A stretch of DNA of 5,383 nt from Methanoculleus sp. (GTDB lineage Archaea > Halobacteriota > Methanomicrobia > Methanomicrobiales > Methanoculleaceae). The DNA is taken from positions 1 through 5,383 of the forward strand of contig JAQVVW010000126.1 of the NCBI GenBank assembly GCA_028698765.1, written 5' to 3'. Shown here piece after piece: positions 5,015-5,383 of the stretch. How positions within the stretch are numbered: the stretch's first letter is position 1; each line of letters opens with the position of its first letter. Below the pieces are notes generated by a model. It was not told the DNA's origin and did not search any database. It saw only the letters and a program-made list of their open reading frames with translations. Both the position numbers and the translations under genes were made by a program.

Positions 5015-5383
5015 TCAGATCAGGGTAAACGCGCGTCCCGTCACCTCGTACGGCCGGACGGTGACGTCGTCTGCCGTCCGGAACGTGGCGTTTCCGACGA
5101 CCTTCACCTCATAGGTCCCGATCGGCATATACTGGAAGGTATGGGGGGTCACCTCGCCGGTGTTCTTGTTGTAGAGGAAGATCTGGGCGCCGGCCGGCTC
5201 GCTGGTCACGTTCAGGCTGCCGTAGGGGTAGGCCTCGAGGTGGAACGTGAGCCGTTTATCGGTCTCGGTGTTCGGGTCATCGGTGAGCAGGATCTTCTGT
5301 TCTGCCGGTAGGTAGCCGGGCCTGGTGATGGAGACGACGTGCGGTCCGTCTGAGATGTTCCTGACGAGGTAGGGGGTGCAGAA
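5015..5383 (-). CDS. PEGA-domain surface protein, C-terminal part (partial)
   Basis: The frame is open from the right edge to TGA at 5017-5015, giving 122 residues; the start lies beyond the window. Two PEGA-type beta-sandwich repeats can be read: a first, incomplete one (about 1-50, with YLVRNISDGPHVVSITRPGY) and a full one (about 55-122) with GSLNVTSEPAGAQIFLYNKN, then PIGTYEVKVV. The S-x-P-x-G-A-x-I-F-L/Y ... P-x-G-x-Y-x-V pattern is the PEGA signature. Such repeats are frequent in extracellular or cell-surface proteins of Methanomicrobiales. Three N-x-S/T sequons are visible (N9, N58, N98), which is compatible with N-glycosylation. There is no C-terminal membrane anchor, so attachment would have to be elsewhere. 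An in-frame GTG at 5209 is not the start, because the PEGA fold begins upstream of it. Confidence 0.85.
   Translation of the reverse strand, partial: FCTPYLVRNISDGPHVVSITRPGYLPAEQKILLTDDPNTETDKRLTFHLEAYPYGSLNVTSEPAGAQIFLYNKNTGEVTPHTFQYMPIGTYEVKVVGNATFRTADDVTVRPYEVTGRAFTLI

Overview
The window reads as chromosomal DNA of a methanogenic euryarchaeon of the order Methanomicrobiales, most likely Methanoculleus or a close relative. The evidence is an archaeal EF-1 alpha and an archaeal-type S10, a BRE/TATA promoter with no bacterial -35/-10 boxes, GC-rich codon use, an Agl23-type membrane glycosyltransferase, a PEGA-repeat surface protein, and GC-rich intergenic repeats. The genus call is inference from protein resemblance. 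No mobile element, CRISPR array, tRNA or rRNA was found.

Layout. Positions 1-150 (+) are the last 49 codons of a protein anchored by a C-terminal membrane helix. From 151 to 797 there is no credible gene. Instead there is a structured repeat region: a string of small, mutually different hairpins (304-543), bracketed and followed by copies of a CGCGAAG-rich repeat in both orientations. Two of those copies form a 23-bp inverted repeat (629-651 / 678-700). A minus-strand operon then runs from 4109 down to 798: translation elongation factor EF-1 alpha (2832-4109), ribosomal protein S10 (2493-2801) and an Agl23-like multi-spanning glycosyltransferase (798-2480). A well-formed BRE/TATA element at 4188-4203 drives it. 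Divergent from it is a small cysteine-rich protein of unknown function (4288-4590, +), which converges on a possible minus-strand micro-ORF (4584-4670). Positions 4671-5014 hold no confident gene but contain several small inverted repeats. A minus-strand PEGA-domain surface protein (5015-5383) runs off the right edge.

How the genes fit together. tuf and rpsJ are a common archaeal pair and make translation machinery. The glycosyltransferase is attached with a 12-nt gap and a Shine-Dalgarno sequence that overlaps the S10 stop codon, so surface-sugar assembly is apparently transcribed with the ribosomal genes. The visible part of the PEGA protein has three N-X-S/T sequons, so it is a plausible kind of target for archaeal N-glycosylation, although nothing in the sequence links the two directly.

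The least explained parts are the covarying mini-hairpin array (304-543) with its flanking inverted repeats, the orphan Cys-rich protein, and the micro-ORF at 4584-4670. The open frame of that micro-ORF shares an in-phase 15-nt stretch with rpsJ.
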